A stretch of DNA of 5,413 nucleotides from an uncultured Porphyromonadaceae bacterium (lineage in GTDB: Bacteria > Bacteroidota > Bacteroidia > Bacteroidales > Muribaculaceae): NCBI GenBank assembly GCA_902494595.1, contig CABUTY010000115.1, forward strand, positions 1 through 5,413, in the 5' to 3' direction. The translations under genes and the position numbers were made by a program. Under the pieces are notes generated by a model. That model searched no databases. It saw only the letters and a list, made by a program, of their open reading frames with translations, and had not been told where the DNA came from. Below are positions 1 through 5,413 of this stretch, in pieces (within the stretch, counting starts at the first letter, position 1; every line of letters starts with the position of its first letter).

Positions 1-435
1 ATTGTCGATTTTGCCATTGTCGCGCACTATGTCGATGGCTCCGTCGCTGTAAGCTATCAGCAGACAGCCACCCCGGGGATTATAGGCCGCGTTGCTTATC
101 TGTCCCGTGTTGAAGCGACCCAGTTCATGCACCGACCTTATGCCAGCCGTCGGGTTCTGCTTGTCGTAATATAACAGACCCAGCACCGGATCGCCATAGT
201 CGGCAAGCGGCTCGCCTCCCCGGTGGTATGCCGTAGGACTGTAATATGTCTGATATACCAGAAAATAAGTATACCTGTTACCGTCAAGGATTTTTCTCGG
301 CTGGCAGTCGAATGCCGTATAGTTCTTCCATGTGTCGTTGGTCGATGTGGTCTGACATACCGCCGGTGTTGCTGCATTGGCTGTCACGGCTATCGCCGCT
401 ATGGCCATTATTCTGAAAAAAGCTTTTGTAAGCAT
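1..435 (-). CDS. porZ: PorZ-like T9SS surface beta-propeller protein (N-terminal part, cut by window edge)
   Basis: The first 145 residues are present; the frame stays open to base 1. ATG at 435-433 begins a Sec signal peptide: one Lys and one Arg, a hydrophobic Ala/Ile/Val core (residues 8-18), and a probable signal peptidase I site after Ala-Asn-Ala (19-21). Cys27 does not sit in a good lipobox. The mature part starts with a Trp-Lys-Asn-Tyr segment (36-39) and continues into beta-propeller sequence. The segment QISNAAYNP (112-120) followed by LLIAYSDGAIDIV (125-137) is the pattern I associate with the first propeller of PorZ. In P. gingivalis, PorZ is a surface protein of the T9SS attachment complex (with PorU, PorV and PorQ) that delivers A-LPS to the PorU sortase; the full protein is roughly 700-800 residues. 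Residues ~65-90 look like an extra loop. No terminator separates it from the membrane-protein gene upstream, so co-transcription is likely. It could instead be another Bacteroidetes propeller protein. Confidence 0.72.
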   Translation of the reverse strand, partial: MLTKAFFRIMAIAAIAVTANAATPAVCQTTSTNDTWKNYTAFDCQPRKILDGNRYTYFLVYQTYYSPTAYHRGGEPLADYGDPVLGLLYYDKQNPTAGIRSVHELGRFNTGQISNAAYNPRGGCLLIAYSDGAIDIVRDNGKIDN

Positions 436-493
436 GTAGGATGTTCTGATATGAGGGTATTTACCTCTCTCTTTAACGAAATACAATGAGTCG

Positions 494-1933
494 TTATTGT
501 TCCTGTTCAATGGCCGGTTCAATGGCCGGGCTGCTGTCAAGACTCCCGACTATGATTTGATTATGCGGCAATGTCCCGACAAAATGGTCTCTGAACGAGT
601 CGACGGGAAGAGTGAACACTGTACGCGATATGAGATATCTGCGGTAGGATACGAACGGCTCCGTGAATCCACTCCACCAATCGCCGCACACCCAGGAGAA
701 CGAGGGCCATGTTCCGAGCAGCAATGCCAGTCCCAACAGACTTCGCCGCCACACGCCCAGCCATTCCCAGCGGCATACCTCCTTACCAACTTCCATGATG
801 AGAAGCATATACAAAGGCACCCATATCCTCGACCTGAGGTCCGGATTGGTCGACATCTGCATACAGAATGCAGCCGCCACCGTCGCCACCATAATCCAGA
901 ACGGTGCATATCTCTTCACCGAATCCCATATGAAGGGTAACCACAACCCAAGACCGAATAGGAGCGTCGTGACAAGCCCATACCATATCCATGACTCGGG
1001 CAGATACCCCGGCAGCATCCGCGAGTCTGTAAGCGACAGATAATAGAGCACCGGGAAGCAAACCGCCAGTGTTCCGACATTCCAGATGCTGAAAATCCTG
1101 CCCATGATTTTCCATACATTGCGCAATGCGAAGGCATGACGCCCAATCTGCCATAAAGCCACCGGAAACAACGCCATACAGGCAAAAGGAGCGGAAAAAG
1201 CAAGCATACCTACGACTACAGCGCTGCGCCCCGGCTTACTGTCAAGCAACACGAGCGCCGTGGCGGCCATAGCTCCGCACATCTGGTTAAAATTAAAAGC
1301 CAGCAGAGTAGTGGGATAACTGTAGAAGAAGATGTCGTCGCAATACGTATACCATCCGATGCCGTAAGGCTCAAACCATATCTCCAACATATTGCGCAGC
1401 AGTTCGGCGCCTCCGAAGACAATCATCACCAGCAGCACTCTCGCCCTTACCCCTTTGTTGATGAAAATGAAGGTGCATCTCAAGGCCAGCCATATGCCCG
1501 CGGCCTCCCACAACACCTGAAAGGCATATCCCGCCATATACATGCCGGCTGCCTTGGCTACTACAGCCGGCAATGCCCAGAAGCCCCAGAAATAGCACAG
1601 CACATGCCCCTCCCCGTCGTGTATCGGCCATTCATAATCCACAAGATTGATAAATACCTGGTTCCGGAACATATGGTCGGCCGTCTGATACCAGAATCCT
1701 CCCACACCGTTCACCATCACCCACAGCAGAATCATCAGCACTATCAGCACCTCCCGGGGCCAGCCTCCGAACGGCACTTGACCTCCGACACCTCTGTAGG
1801 CGTATAGCGTAATCCAGGTGCCAAGCAGAAAACATGGAATTCCTATCCATGGATTTATCCATGTGAGCAGAAATATCGCCACCGGTATCCATAGATAAAG
1901 CAGCGTGAGTGTGTACAGCGTGCTCCTGCGCAT
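494..1933 (-). CDS. Polytopic membrane protein, GT-C-like, function unassigned
   Basis: 479 residues, ATG at 1933-1931, TAA at 496-494. I count about 12 hydrophobic segments (near 6-25, 28-46, 61-79, 111-129, 133-155, 164-178, 205-230, 238-262, 283-300, 313-335, 345-360, 369-384, 396-412) and a polar tail from ~416. After the third segment, a loop carries GFWYQTADHMFRN (79-91, with Asp86-His87) and then DYEWPI (99-104). An acidic motif in the first large extracytoplasmic loop is typical of GT-C glycosyltransferases, which use polyprenyl-phosphate sugars. A later NPDLRSRIWVPLYML segment (363-377) resembles the Asp/Arg/Pro motif near the last helices of uncharacterised polysaccharide-type membrane proteins. 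No named family is recognised with confidence. The gene starts 7 bp after the ArnT-like gene stops, which argues for an operon and shared pathway. The tail ends in a duplicated Pro-Ala-Ile-Glu unit. A flippase or polymerase is possible instead. Confidence 0.85.
   Translation of the reverse strand: MRRSTLYTLTLLYLWIPVAIFLLTWINPWIGIPCFLLGTWITLYAYRGVGGQVPFGGWPREVLIVLMILLWVMVNGVGGFWYQTADHMFRNQVFINLVDYEWPIHDGEGHVLCYFWGFWALPAVVAKAAGMYMAGYAFQVLWEAAGIWLALRCTFIFINKGVRARVLLVMIVFGGAELLRNMLEIWFEPYGIGWYTYCDDIFFYSYPTTLLAFNFNQMCGAMAATALVLLDSKPGRSAVVVGMLAFSAPFACMALFPVALWQIGRHAFALRNVWKIMGRIFSIWNVGTLAVCFPVLYYLSLTDSRMLPGYLPESWIWYGLVTTLLFGLGLWLPFIWDSVKRYAPFWIMVATVAAAFCMQMSTNPDLRSRIWVPLYMLLIMEVGKEVCRWEWLGVWRRSLLGLALLLGTWPSFSWVCGDWWSGFTEPFVSYRRYLISRTVFTLPVDSFRDHFVGTLPHNQIIVGSLDSSPAIEPAIEQEQ
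506..529 (-). repeat. 12-bp perfect tandem duplication inside the membrane-protein gene
   Basis: The + strand reads TTCAATGGCCGG twice without a gap (506-517 and 518-529). On the coding strand this makes the peptide Pro-Ala-Ile-Glu twice, close to the C-terminus. The unit is a multiple of three, so gain or loss of a copy keeps the frame; it is probably a neutral slippage product in a disordered tail. Confidence 0.9.
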
Positions 1934-1940
1934 AGTGTCC

Positions 1941-3758
1941 TTATTGATTGGCAGGATGCATGTCGGTAAGGGTTACCGGCTTGTCGGCTCCCGAGCGCTC
2001 GAATGCCATCACTTTTGACGGCAGCTTCATCAATGGCCTTTCCGTATCGGCAACCGGCATGAAACGATATCCCTGCTGCTCGAGCTGCGGAAGATAGTCT
2101 CTGACATCGTCGTCGGAAACTATCAGGAATCCGCTGCGCGGATGTTCCCTGACGAAATTGCGTATCCTGTCGCCCATATAGAAATTGAGCTCGAAGAAGT
2201 GTACCGGGTCGCCGGCCTGAAACTCCGCATATCCTATCAGTTCATAGATCTGAGCCTGGGGAGCGAGGAGTTCCGTAATCTGCCGTGCCACAGGTTTGGC
2301 GGAGCGCACATTCAGCACAGCGGGCTGCCATACGCCCGCAAGCGTCATGTATATGCCGCAAATGGTCACCGCTATCGCCGACAGTCGCCGCCATGTTTCG
2401 CCGCGGCTGCGCCAGAGCCACCACCATAACAAGGCGGCCGCCGGAGCACATGCCGTCCATAGCCATACCATGAATCCGCCGCTGTCGCGCAATGCCTGCA
2501 ACATGGCCGCATTCTGGGCTCCGTGTCGGCCATGGTCAACCAACGTGTCGGGAACAACGCCCGCCTTGACTGCTATGAACACCGCCGTAAGCAGTATCCC
2601 CAGCCCCGCTATCACATCCCCGAAAGCCTGCACCAGCACTTTCTTTCGCTTACCCATCCACTCCAGAAGCTCTGTCATGAATAGAGCCATGAATGGATAC
2701 AACGGCATCAGATATACACTCCGTTTGCTCTGAGGAAAACAGTAGAACACGAAAATCACAGTCACAGCCGTGAGTGCCATAAGCCTTACGGGTTTCATGC
2801 TTTTCAGCCACGCCTTGAGCCGGGGAATGATTCCGGTGGTATTCCATCTGCAATCGGAGCGCCGCAGAGCGGCAAGCGACATAAGGGCGGCAAGTGTCCA
2901 CGGTATCCAGCCCGTAATCAGCGACAATATATTGTAAGGCCATGGATTGACACATGAATCGTACGACATGGTGCTTGTCATGCGGCCGAAATTTTCCTCC
3001 ATCACGAGGTCGAGGAATTCCTGTCCTCCGCGCCCATACGCGGCGACATACCAGCACAAAGGTATGATCAGCGACATCACACCCCACAGAATCATCCAGA
3101 GTGCCGCCTTGAAGAAATTCATGCCACGCAGGAGCATGAACACACCGCATACCAGACATGGGACAAGCACGCCTACAGGTCCTTTGGTGAGGGTGGCCAT
3201 GCTCATCAGAAGAATGGCTCCCCAAGGAACACGACGGCAACCTTTCATGTACCATGAATAGAGCGACATGACGGCGCCGGCGGTCAATGCGGTAAGCAGC
3301 ATGTCCACGCGCGTGTTCATTCCGGCACGGTGCAATTCCAGCGATGTGAAAGTAAGCAGGGCGGTCACAAAGGCGGTGTGCAGGCCGCAACGCCGGCGAA
3401 AAAACACGAAAGTGCCGAGTGTCAGGGCTATCAGCGACAACGCCGACGGCAGTCGCGAACTGTATTCGTTAACCTCGCCGCCGGTGAACCATGAGCATAT
3501 GGCCACCAGCCAATGAAACAATGGAGGCTTGTAAGGCATCTCTCCCCCATTGTTGACAGGCAATATCCAGTCGCCGCTCTGCAGCATCGACAAGGCCACC
3601 ACCGCCTCACGGGGCTCTCCCTTGGTGTTGAAATCGGCAAGCCCCAAAAACGGCAGCAAGACCACACAGCACAACAGCGCCAGAATCCAATAGAGAACCT
3701 TCTCCTCTTCCCAACGCCACGATGTCGGTGAACCGCACATTCTTCCTCTGTCTATCAT
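1941..3758 (-). CDS. ArnT/PMT_2-like GT-C glycosyltransferase (glycosyltransferase family 39/83 type)
   Basis: 605 residues from ATG 3758-3756 to TAA 1943-1941. A TTG two codons upstream (3764) is also open, but ATG is preferred; ATG at 3740 is possible too. Enzymes of this type move a sugar from a polyprenyl phosphate to lipid A or another acceptor on the outer face of the inner membrane. Features in order: first membrane helix ~22-39; first periplasmic loop with GEPREA (47-52), SGDWILP (61-67) and KPPLFHWL (77-84), the positions of the DExR and KP motifs of ArnT; SRLPSA (101-106); TRVD (149-152); LTKGPVG (190-196); EENFGR (254-259); PWPYN...GWIPW (272-287); SKRSVYLMPLYP (344-355). About 12 helices are followed by a soluble C-terminal domain (~480-605). 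The GEPREAVVA and YKPPLFHW forms are, from memory, typical of a Bacteroidetes-wide branch. Sugar and acceptor cannot be read from the sequence. First gene of a probable operon, with its own promoter upstream. Confidence 0.88.
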   Translation of the reverse strand: MIDRGRMCGSPTSWRWEEEKVLYWILALLCCVVLLPFLGLADFNTKGEPREAVVALSMLQSGDWILPVNNGGEMPYKPPLFHWLVAICSWFTGGEVNEYSSRLPSALSLIALTLGTFVFFRRRCGLHTAFVTALLTFTSLELHRAGMNTRVDMLLTALTAGAVMSLYSWYMKGCRRVPWGAILLMSMATLTKGPVGVLVPCLVCGVFMLLRGMNFFKAALWMILWGVMSLIIPLCWYVAAYGRGGQEFLDLVMEENFGRMTSTMSYDSCVNPWPYNILSLITGWIPWTLAALMSLAALRRSDCRWNTTGIIPRLKAWLKSMKPVRLMALTAVTVIFVFYCFPQSKRSVYLMPLYPFMALFMTELLEWMGKRKKVLVQAFGDVIAGLGILLTAVFIAVKAGVVPDTLVDHGRHGAQNAAMLQALRDSGGFMVWLWTACAPAAALLWWWLWRSRGETWRRLSAIAVTICGIYMTLAGVWQPAVLNVRSAKPVARQITELLAPQAQIYELIGYAEFQAGDPVHFFELNFYMGDRIRNFVREHPRSGFLIVSDDDVRDYLPQLEQQGYRFMPVADTERPLMKLPSKVMAFERSGADKPVTLTDMHPANQ

Positions 3759-3801
3759 AAGCAACTTGGAATAAAGAAACCGCGGATGCAGTTCTTAGTC
3801 A

Positions 3802-3833
3802 CAAAATTAATAAAAAGCGGGGATAATAAAAAA
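3802..3833 (-). promoter_or_regulatory. Probable Bacteroidetes-type promoter of the glycosyltransferase operon
   Basis: On the minus strand a perfect TAnnTTTG -7 box, TAATTTTG, lies at 3809-3802. The expected -33 position, 20 bp upstream, reads TTTT instead of TTTG (3833-3830), so that element is weak and is formed by the T-run of the preceding terminator. Transcription would start near 3796, giving a leader of about 37 nt before ATG 3758. Confidence 0.6.
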
Positions 3834-3869
3834 TTCTGCCCCGCTGGACTCACGTCCCGGGAGGCAGAA
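3828..3869 (-). terminator. Strong intrinsic terminator ending the candidate small RNA
   Basis: Minus-strand RNA forms a perfect 7-bp outer stem, UUCUGCC (3869-3863) with GGCAGAA (3840-3834). The inside is mostly paired with two mismatches, then GGAC/GUCC (3857-3854 with 3849-3846) closed by a GUGA tetraloop (3853-3850) of the GNRA type. Six U residues follow at once (3833-3828). On the + strand there is no T-run after the hairpin, so the terminator faces the minus direction. Confidence 0.85.
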
Positions 3870-3971
3870 CCATCAACAACCTTTATTCCTGCTATGATAA
3901 TCTGTAGTCTGTAGACTAACAGGAATAAGCTTCGCCCTAAAAAACTTCAAACTATAGGCGAAGTATCATAC
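3828..3971 (-). ncRNA. Candidate structured small RNA, ~144 nt, family unknown
   Basis: The unit starts 6-8 nt after a consensus promoter and ends in a strong terminator, with no open reading frame of note. It folds as three successive hairpins. Hairpin 1 has a 7-bp stem (3963-3957 with 3936-3930) and a ~20-nt A/U-rich loop. Hairpin 2 has a 9-bp stem UUAUUCCUG/CAGGAAUAA (3928-3920 with 3891-3883), with a smaller UAGUCU/AGACUA stem inside (3918-3913 with 3910-3905). Hairpin 3 is the terminator. I do not see the signature sequences of SRP RNA, tmRNA or RNase P RNA, nor the single long bulged hairpin of 6S RNA. The promoter-to-terminator layout and size are like the Bacteroidales-1 RNA class, but I cannot confirm membership. 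The alternative is a leader or attenuator of the glycosyltransferase gene. The second promoter downstream of the terminator makes an independent small RNA more likely. The 5' end is estimated from the promoter. Confidence 0.6.
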
Positions 3972-3977
3972 CAGCCA

Positions 3978-4009
3978 CAAAATTAAGGATAAATTTCCGC
4001 ATTTCCAAA
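3978..4009 (-). promoter_or_regulatory. Consensus Bacteroidetes promoter of the candidate small RNA
   Basis: The minus strand carries TTTG at 4009-4006, a 20-bp spacer, and TAATTTTG at 3985-3978. This matches the primary sigma factor consensus of Bacteroidetes (TTTG, 19-21 bp, TAnnTTTG) at every defined position and lies in a non-coding gap. The start of transcription is expected near 3972-3970. No gene follows before the terminator at 3869-3828, so the promoter most likely serves an RNA gene. Confidence 0.8.
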
Positions 4010-4072
4010 TTTCCTCCATAAAAATATTGAAACAACTGATTTTCAACGATATAATTCCCCGGGCGAACTCGC

Positions 4073-4106
4073 AAAAGAGCCGAAGCTTTTTCGACCCCGG
4101 CTCTTT
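4073..4106 (-). terminator. Intrinsic terminator after the secreted-protein gene
   Basis: Minus-strand RNA forms a perfect 9-bp stem, AAAGAGCCG (4106-4098) with CGGCUCUUU (4082-4074), around a 15-nt loop, and ends in a short U-run (UUUU including 4073). It lies 33 bp after the stop codon. The stem is A-flanked, so it could also act weakly on + strand transcripts. Confidence 0.8.
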
Positions 4107-4139
4107 GAAATTATTCGGTTTGAAAATCTTGAAGTATGC

Positions 4140-5413
4140 TTATTTGCGCACTTTTTTTCCATTTACTATGTATATGCCTGCGGGAAGTGTGTCGAGCGAA
4201 TCGCCGACCTTGATGCCCTGCATGTTATACACGGCAGTGCCGGCATTCTCCATCTCCACCCCTTCAATCGCGGTAGATCCGCTGGTAATGGAAACCTTCG
4301 TGGCGGTGTCGTTCACGGTAAACGTATACACGCCATCCTTCGCCGTAAGTGGACTGCCGTTGACACTCACCAGTATCTGATTGTCAGACGTTGCTGGAGC
4401 CACTACCACCTGTGTGCCCTTGAAAGCCTTGAAGCCATCCTTATATGCAGGTACGCTCTGCAGAAGGTCGCGCGTTACCACTGCGTTCACGCCATTCTGA
4501 ACCTCGAAGCTGACATTGCACTCCACTGGCTCGTTGGCATAGAAGAGCTTCACGACATCCCTGTCGGCAAGGGCCAGACTATAGGTCGTGCTCCCCTCGT
4601 ACATCGGAGACTGGAGCACCTCGTTGACATATACCTTGCCCACTACAGTCTTGCTGGAATACCAGCTCAGACCCATGGGAAGCATCCCGTTGTAGAAAGC
4701 GAACTCATTGTATCCGCTTACGAAGCCGGAGCCGAGCTCCTCGCGTGTCTGCGAGCTCGTGAAGCTGAAATAGGTGTCGACGGCTGACCGGTCGTCAATC
4801 CATACCACGCCCGTCTTGTCCATAACTATCTTGCCGGCTGTGATGTCGATTACCATTCCATCCTTTCCTTCCACACTATTGTTGGTACAGGTCTGGTTGT
4901 CAACCTTTACCCCGTCGATATAGCAGCCAGCGGCAGCCTCCCACGAGATGATGGCGTTGGTCTCCGGAACCTCCACAACTGCCTGGGTCTGACCCTTGAA
5001 GTCAACGACGTCATTATTGTAGCTGTAGCCGCGGTATACCTTCACGCAGGCAGGCTCGTTGACATTGACTGTCACCTTATAGGTCTTCTGCTTGTGAGCC
5101 TTGACGGTGACAGTGGTGTGGTCCATCACGGTGAAGCTATAGGCATAGCCGCCTGACCAGCTCTGACTCTGACCGTCGATTTGCAGACCGTCGATAATAT
5201 ACAGCGAATTGTTGACGAAACTCAGCTGCTGGCCGGCCTTCATGTTCACCGTCTTGCCGTTGAAGTCGGCAACAGGTGTATTCTCCACCGATACAGAGCT
5301 TATGGCCCCTTCGGAATCGGTGTCGGGATAAGCGAATGTCACTGTCACATCCTTGTCAGGGATGCGGGCGGTGATGTTTATATTGCATCCTTGTGTCAGA
5401 GCCACGACATAGC
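4140..5413 (-). CDS. Secreted repeat protein with T9SS C-terminal sorting signal (C-terminal part, cut by window edge)
   Basis: The frame is open from the window edge to TAA 4142-4140, giving 423 complete residues; the true start lies outside. The visible protein is almost wholly beta-rich modules of about 80-95 residues. Modules 1, 2 and 4 (residues ~21-106, 111-197 and 298-377) share a pattern: a beta segment, a Phe-Asn/Lys-Gly turn, a Val-rich strand, an Ile-x-x-Val-x-Val-x-Gly stretch, and often a closing Tyr-Ser/Thr-Phe-Thr-Val-x-Asp strand. Residues ~202-296 are a more divergent unit. The layout resembles the bacterial repeat domains of the InlB-B/Flg_new_2 type found in surface proteins. 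The last 43 residues (381-423) contain AVYNMQGIKV, LPAGIYIVNG and a basic KKVRK end, as in T9SS type A sorting domains. The protein is therefore likely exported across the outer membrane and attached to the cell or released. Any catalytic domain would lie upstream, unseen. Adhesive or carbohydrate-binding roles are possible but not shown. Confidence 0.85.
   Translation of the reverse strand, partial: YVVALTQGCNINITARIPDKDVTVTFAYPDTDSEGAISSVSVENTPVADFNGKTVNMKAGQQLSFVNNSLYIIDGLQIDGQSQSWSGGYAYSFTVMDHTTVTVKAHKQKTYKVTVNVNEPACVKVYRGYSYNNDVVDFKGQTQAVVEVPETNAIISWEAAAGCYIDGVKVDNQTCTNNSVEGKDGMVIDITAGKIVMDKTGVVWIDDRSAVDTYFSFTSSQTREELGSGFVSGYNEFAFYNGMLPMGLSWYSSKTVVGKVYVNEVLQSPMYEGSTTYSLALADRDVVKLFYANEPVECNVSFEVQNGVNAVVTRDLLQSVPAYKDGFKAFKGTQVVVAPATSDNQILVSVNGSPLTAKDGVYTFTVNDTATKVSITSGSTAIEGVEMENAGTAVYNMQGIKVGDSLDTLPAGIYIVNGKKVRK
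4143..4271 (-). other. T9SS type A C-terminal sorting domain (CTD)
   Basis: The last 43 codons follow the usual order of a T9SS CTD: a linker (AIEGVEMENAG), a strand with VYNMQGIKV, the LPAGIYIVNG motif with the conserved Gly-x-Tyr, and a lysine-rich C-terminus KKVRK. In the known system the outer-membrane translocon recognises the CTD, and PorU usually removes it. It is the gut-Bacteroidales variant with MQGIKV in place of the usual TGR-like segment. Confidence 0.75.

Larger units (their letters stand above)
3759..4139. other. 381-bp intergenic region holding a complete small transcription unit
   Basis: No protein-coding frame is credible here. In minus-strand order the region holds the terminator of the secreted-protein gene, a promoter, three hairpins, a terminator, a second promoter, and a ~37-nt 5' untranslated leader for the glycosyltransferase gene. 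It is clearly richer in A and T than the flanking genes, apart from the GC-rich terminator stems. Confidence 0.8.

Noticed and set aside
436..493. Possible separate promoter for porZ (ATTG, 20 bp, TAAATACC on the minus strand)
   Set aside because: The -7 element matches TAnnTTTG poorly, with only the TA and one T in place. Read-through from the upstream gene is the simpler reading.
497..940. Open frame of 147 codons on the + strand (and similar + strand frames at 663-1043, 2296-2733, 2947-3261 and 4027-4380)
   Set aside because: They lie opposite clear minus-strand genes or mostly so, have His/Arg/Pro-rich compositions typical of reverse-frame shadows, and show no domain pattern.
2650..3390. 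246-codon minus-strand frame inside the glycosyltransferase gene
   Set aside because: It overlaps the well-supported ArnT-like gene in another frame and encodes an Arg/His/Cys-rich sequence without membrane segments or motifs.
3828..3971. Reading the structured gap as a riboswitch or attenuator of the glycosyltransferase gene
   Set aside because: Not excluded, but I see no known riboswitch core, and a good -7 box after the terminator gives the gene its own start. An independent RNA fits better.
4027..4046. TTGAAA/TTTCAA inverted repeat upstream of the small RNA promoter
   Set aside because: Only a 6-bp A/T-rich stem with an 8-nt loop; too weak for a terminator and no evidence that it is an operator.
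5403..5405. GTG as a real start of the secreted-protein gene
   Set aside because: The frame continues upstream to the window edge without a stop, no signal peptide follows, and the sequence there is already repeat-like; the gene is cut by the edge.
1..5413. CRISPR array, tRNA/rRNA, insertion sequence or integration site
   Set aside because: No regularly spaced repeats, cloverleaf, transposase frame or flanking inverted repeats could be seen.

Overview
The window looks like chromosomal DNA from a gut-type Bacteroidales, most likely a Muribaculaceae- or Prevotella-like organism. Three things point there: promoters with the Bacteroidetes form (TTTG, about 20 bp, TAnnTTTG), a PorZ-like protein of the type IX secretion system (T9SS), and a secreted protein ending in a T9SS-type C-terminal sorting signal. 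The taxonomic call is an inference. All genes I can support read on the minus strand, so they are described from right to left.

Right end (5413-4140): the C-terminal ~423 residues of a large secreted protein made of repeated beta-rich modules and ending in a T9SS sorting signal. It is cut by the window edge and is followed by an intrinsic terminator at 4106-4073.

Middle (4139-3759): a 381-bp gap that is not empty. It holds a near-consensus Bacteroidetes promoter (4009-3978), a ~140-nt stretch folding into three successive hairpins, a strong intrinsic terminator (3869-3828), and then a second promoter (-7 box 3809-3802) that should drive the next gene. The simplest reading is a free-standing small RNA gene of unknown family, and this is the most interesting item here.

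Left part (3758-1): a probable three-gene transcription unit. First is an ArnT/PMT_2-like GT-C glycosyltransferase (3758-1941). After 7 bp comes a second polytopic membrane protein with GT-C-like features and no named function (1933-494). After 58 bp with no visible terminator comes the start of a porZ-like gene (435-1, cut by the window edge). PorZ in Porphyromonas gingivalis presents anionic lipopolysaccharide (A-LPS) to the PorU sortase, which attaches T9SS cargo to it. Two lipid-linked-sugar glycosyltransferase-type proteins upstream of porZ, beside a T9SS cargo-like gene, suggest that the region serves cell-surface glycolipid or glycoprotein assembly and T9SS surface attachment. That functional link is inference from position, not shown by the sequence.

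I see no rRNA, tRNA, CRISPR array, insertion sequence or phage gene. No complete gene is visibly broken.
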